Program-made: the position numbers and the translations under genes | NCBI GenBank assembly: GCA_021157485.1 | Contig: JAGGWO010000055.1 | Coordinates: 1 to 7,367 of the forward strand | Direction of reading: 5' to 3' | Length of the DNA stretch: 7,367 nucleotides | From: Sulfurimonas sp. | GTDB taxonomy: Bacteria; Campylobacterota; Campylobacteria; Campylobacterales; Sulfurimonadaceae | Notes under the pieces: generated by a model | The model's input: only the letters and a program-made list of their open reading frames with translations | Told to the model about the DNA's origin: nothing | Database searches by the model: none | Shown: positions 1-7,367 of the stretch, one piece after another | Layout of the letters: each line of letters begins with the position of its first letter | How positions within the stretch are numbered: position 1 is the stretch's first letter

Positions 1-183
1 AAAACCAGAAGTTAATCTAACTTTTGCAACTTTTCTTAAAGCCGAGTTAGGTTTTTTTGGTGTAGTCGTATAAACACGAGTACATACACCACGACGCTGT
101 GGACATGAAACAAGAGCTGGTGATTTAGATTTCTTAATCACACGTTTACGCTCATTACGAATCAATTGATTGATTGTAGGCAT
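1..183 (-). CDS. rpsL: 30S ribosomal protein S12, N-terminal 61 residues (3' end outside window)
   Basis: S12 is a small-subunit ribosomal protein at the decoding centre, where it helps monitor codon-anticodon pairing. Translating back from the ATG at 183–181 gives [14 protein letters not shown], then [20 protein letters not shown] and [15 protein letters not shown], an almost residue-for-residue match to bacterial S12 (about 125 residues in full), so roughly half the protein is present. The frame is still open at base 1. The start is supported by the family N-terminus and by an AAGGAA Shine-Dalgarno a few bases upstream. Lys43 and Lys44 in the TPKKPNS loop (Lys42 and Lys43 in E. coli mature numbering) are wild type, so the usual streptomycin-resistance change at Lys42 is absent; the second resistance region near residue 88 is off the edge. 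It is the first gene after rpoC and probably heads a str operon (inferred). Confidence 0.97.
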   Translation of the reverse strand, partial: MPTINQLIRNERKRVIKKSKSPALVSCPQRRGVCTRVYTTTPKKPNSALRKVAKVRLTSGF

Positions 184-187
184 ACAA

Positions 188-193
188 TTCCTT
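188..193 (-). promoter_or_regulatory. Ribosome binding site of rpsL
   Basis: On the minus strand the sequence AAGGAA is followed by four bases and then the rpsL ATG at 183–181, with the GGA core five bases from the start. It is a good match to the anti-Shine-Dalgarno and fixes the S12 start. Confidence 0.8.
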
Positions 194-220
194 TTTACTT
201 AATTTTTTCCAGTAGAATTT

Positions 221-247
221 AATTCCTCAAAAAAATTTGAGAGAATT
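221..247. repeat. Inverted repeat overlapping the probable rpsL promoter and start site
   Basis: On the plus strand aattc-ctcaaa (221–231) is separated by aaaa (232–235) from tttgag-a-gaatt (236–247). The arms pair over 11 bp with a single unpaired base (a242). The repeat overlaps the 3' half of the putative -10 box (245–250) and the expected transcription start near 238. No T-run follows on either strand, so it does not look like a terminator. It could be a protein-binding site, a hairpin in read-through rpoC–rpsL RNA, or a chance product of AT-rich DNA. No regulator can be named. Confidence 0.4.
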
Positions 248-250
248 ATA
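245..250 (-). promoter_or_regulatory. Probable sigma70-type promoter (-10 box) for rpsL
   Basis: The minus strand reads TATAAT at 250–245, a perfect -10 hexamer, preceded by GTGTC. No convincing TTGACA lies 16–18 bases upstream; the nearest sequence is AT-rich (TTAATTACAATTTC). A weak -35 replaced by AT-rich tracts is known for vegetative promoters in Campylobacter and Helicobacter, which fits the suspected phylum. Transcription would begin near 238 and give a leader of about 55 bases before the rpsL ATG. The box lies downstream of the rpoC terminator hairpin, so it would let rpsL be expressed independently of rpoBC. It is inferred from sequence only, and AT-rich spacers produce such hexamers by chance. 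Confidence 0.5.
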
Positions 251-310
251 GACACGTGATAATACAGAAATTGTAATTAAAGTTAGCTTATTTTAAGTGG
301 GAATTAAGAG

Positions 311-347
311 AAAAGGAATTGCCAAGTGAGTTTGTACTCACTTGGCA
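311..347 (-). terminator. Probable rho-independent terminator or attenuator after rpoC
   Basis: A perfect 11-bp inverted repeat, gccaagtgagt (321–331) and actcacttggc (336–346), is extended to 12 bp by t320–a347 and closes a four-base loop. It starts about 20 bases after the rpoC stop. On the minus strand the stem is followed by AATTCCTTTTCTCTT, which is pyrimidine-rich but not a pure T-run, so termination may be incomplete and allow some read-through into rpsL. The plus-strand side has no comparable T-run right after the stem, which makes minus-strand termination the better reading. Confidence 0.72.
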
Positions 348-366
348 GAAGAGAGAATACTTTTTA

Positions 367-7367
<7,001 letters not shown>

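Noticed and set aside
221..241. ctcaaaaaaatttgag hairpin as a second terminator
   Set aside because: No T-run follows the stem on either strand, and on the minus strand transcription from the probable promoter would start inside it.

Overview
The window is a piece of core transcription/translation machinery, all on the minus strand, in the order (transcription right to left) rpoB – rpoC – rpsL. The AT-rich sequence, the separate but overlapping rpoB and rpoC, rpsL placed directly after rpoC, and a very large insert in the RpoC trigger loop suggest a free-living member of the Campylobacterota (Epsilonproteobacteria), perhaps Sulfurimonas-like. The phylum is inferred from protein resemblance and gene order. 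The genus is only a guess.

Layout, in transcription order. Positions 7367–4880 hold the C-terminal 828 residues of the RNA polymerase beta subunit; the 5' part, including the main rifampicin cluster, lies beyond the right edge. The last codons of rpoB overlap the start of rpoC by 8 bases (4880–4887). Positions 4887–367 hold the complete 1506-residue beta' subunit with all expected metal-binding and catalytic motifs. Positions 366–184 are non-coding. They contain a 12-bp hairpin just after the rpoC stop (probable terminator), a probable promoter with a TATAAT -10 box, a palindrome next to that box, and the rpsL ribosome binding site. Positions 183–1 encode the first 61 residues of ribosomal protein S12, cut by the left edge.

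Together, beta and beta' form the catalytic cleft of RNA polymerase and are made in equal amounts through coupled translation. S12 sits in the ribosomal decoding centre and normally heads a str operon (rpsL-rpsG-fusA), whose remaining genes would lie past the left edge. Both strands were read for something outside this plan. No mobile element, CRISPR, RNA gene or undescribed system was found; the plus-strand open frames are shadows of the two polymerase genes. The points most worth a second look are the enlarged repeat-like insert in RpoC, the rpoB/rpoC junction, and the rpoC–rpsL spacer.
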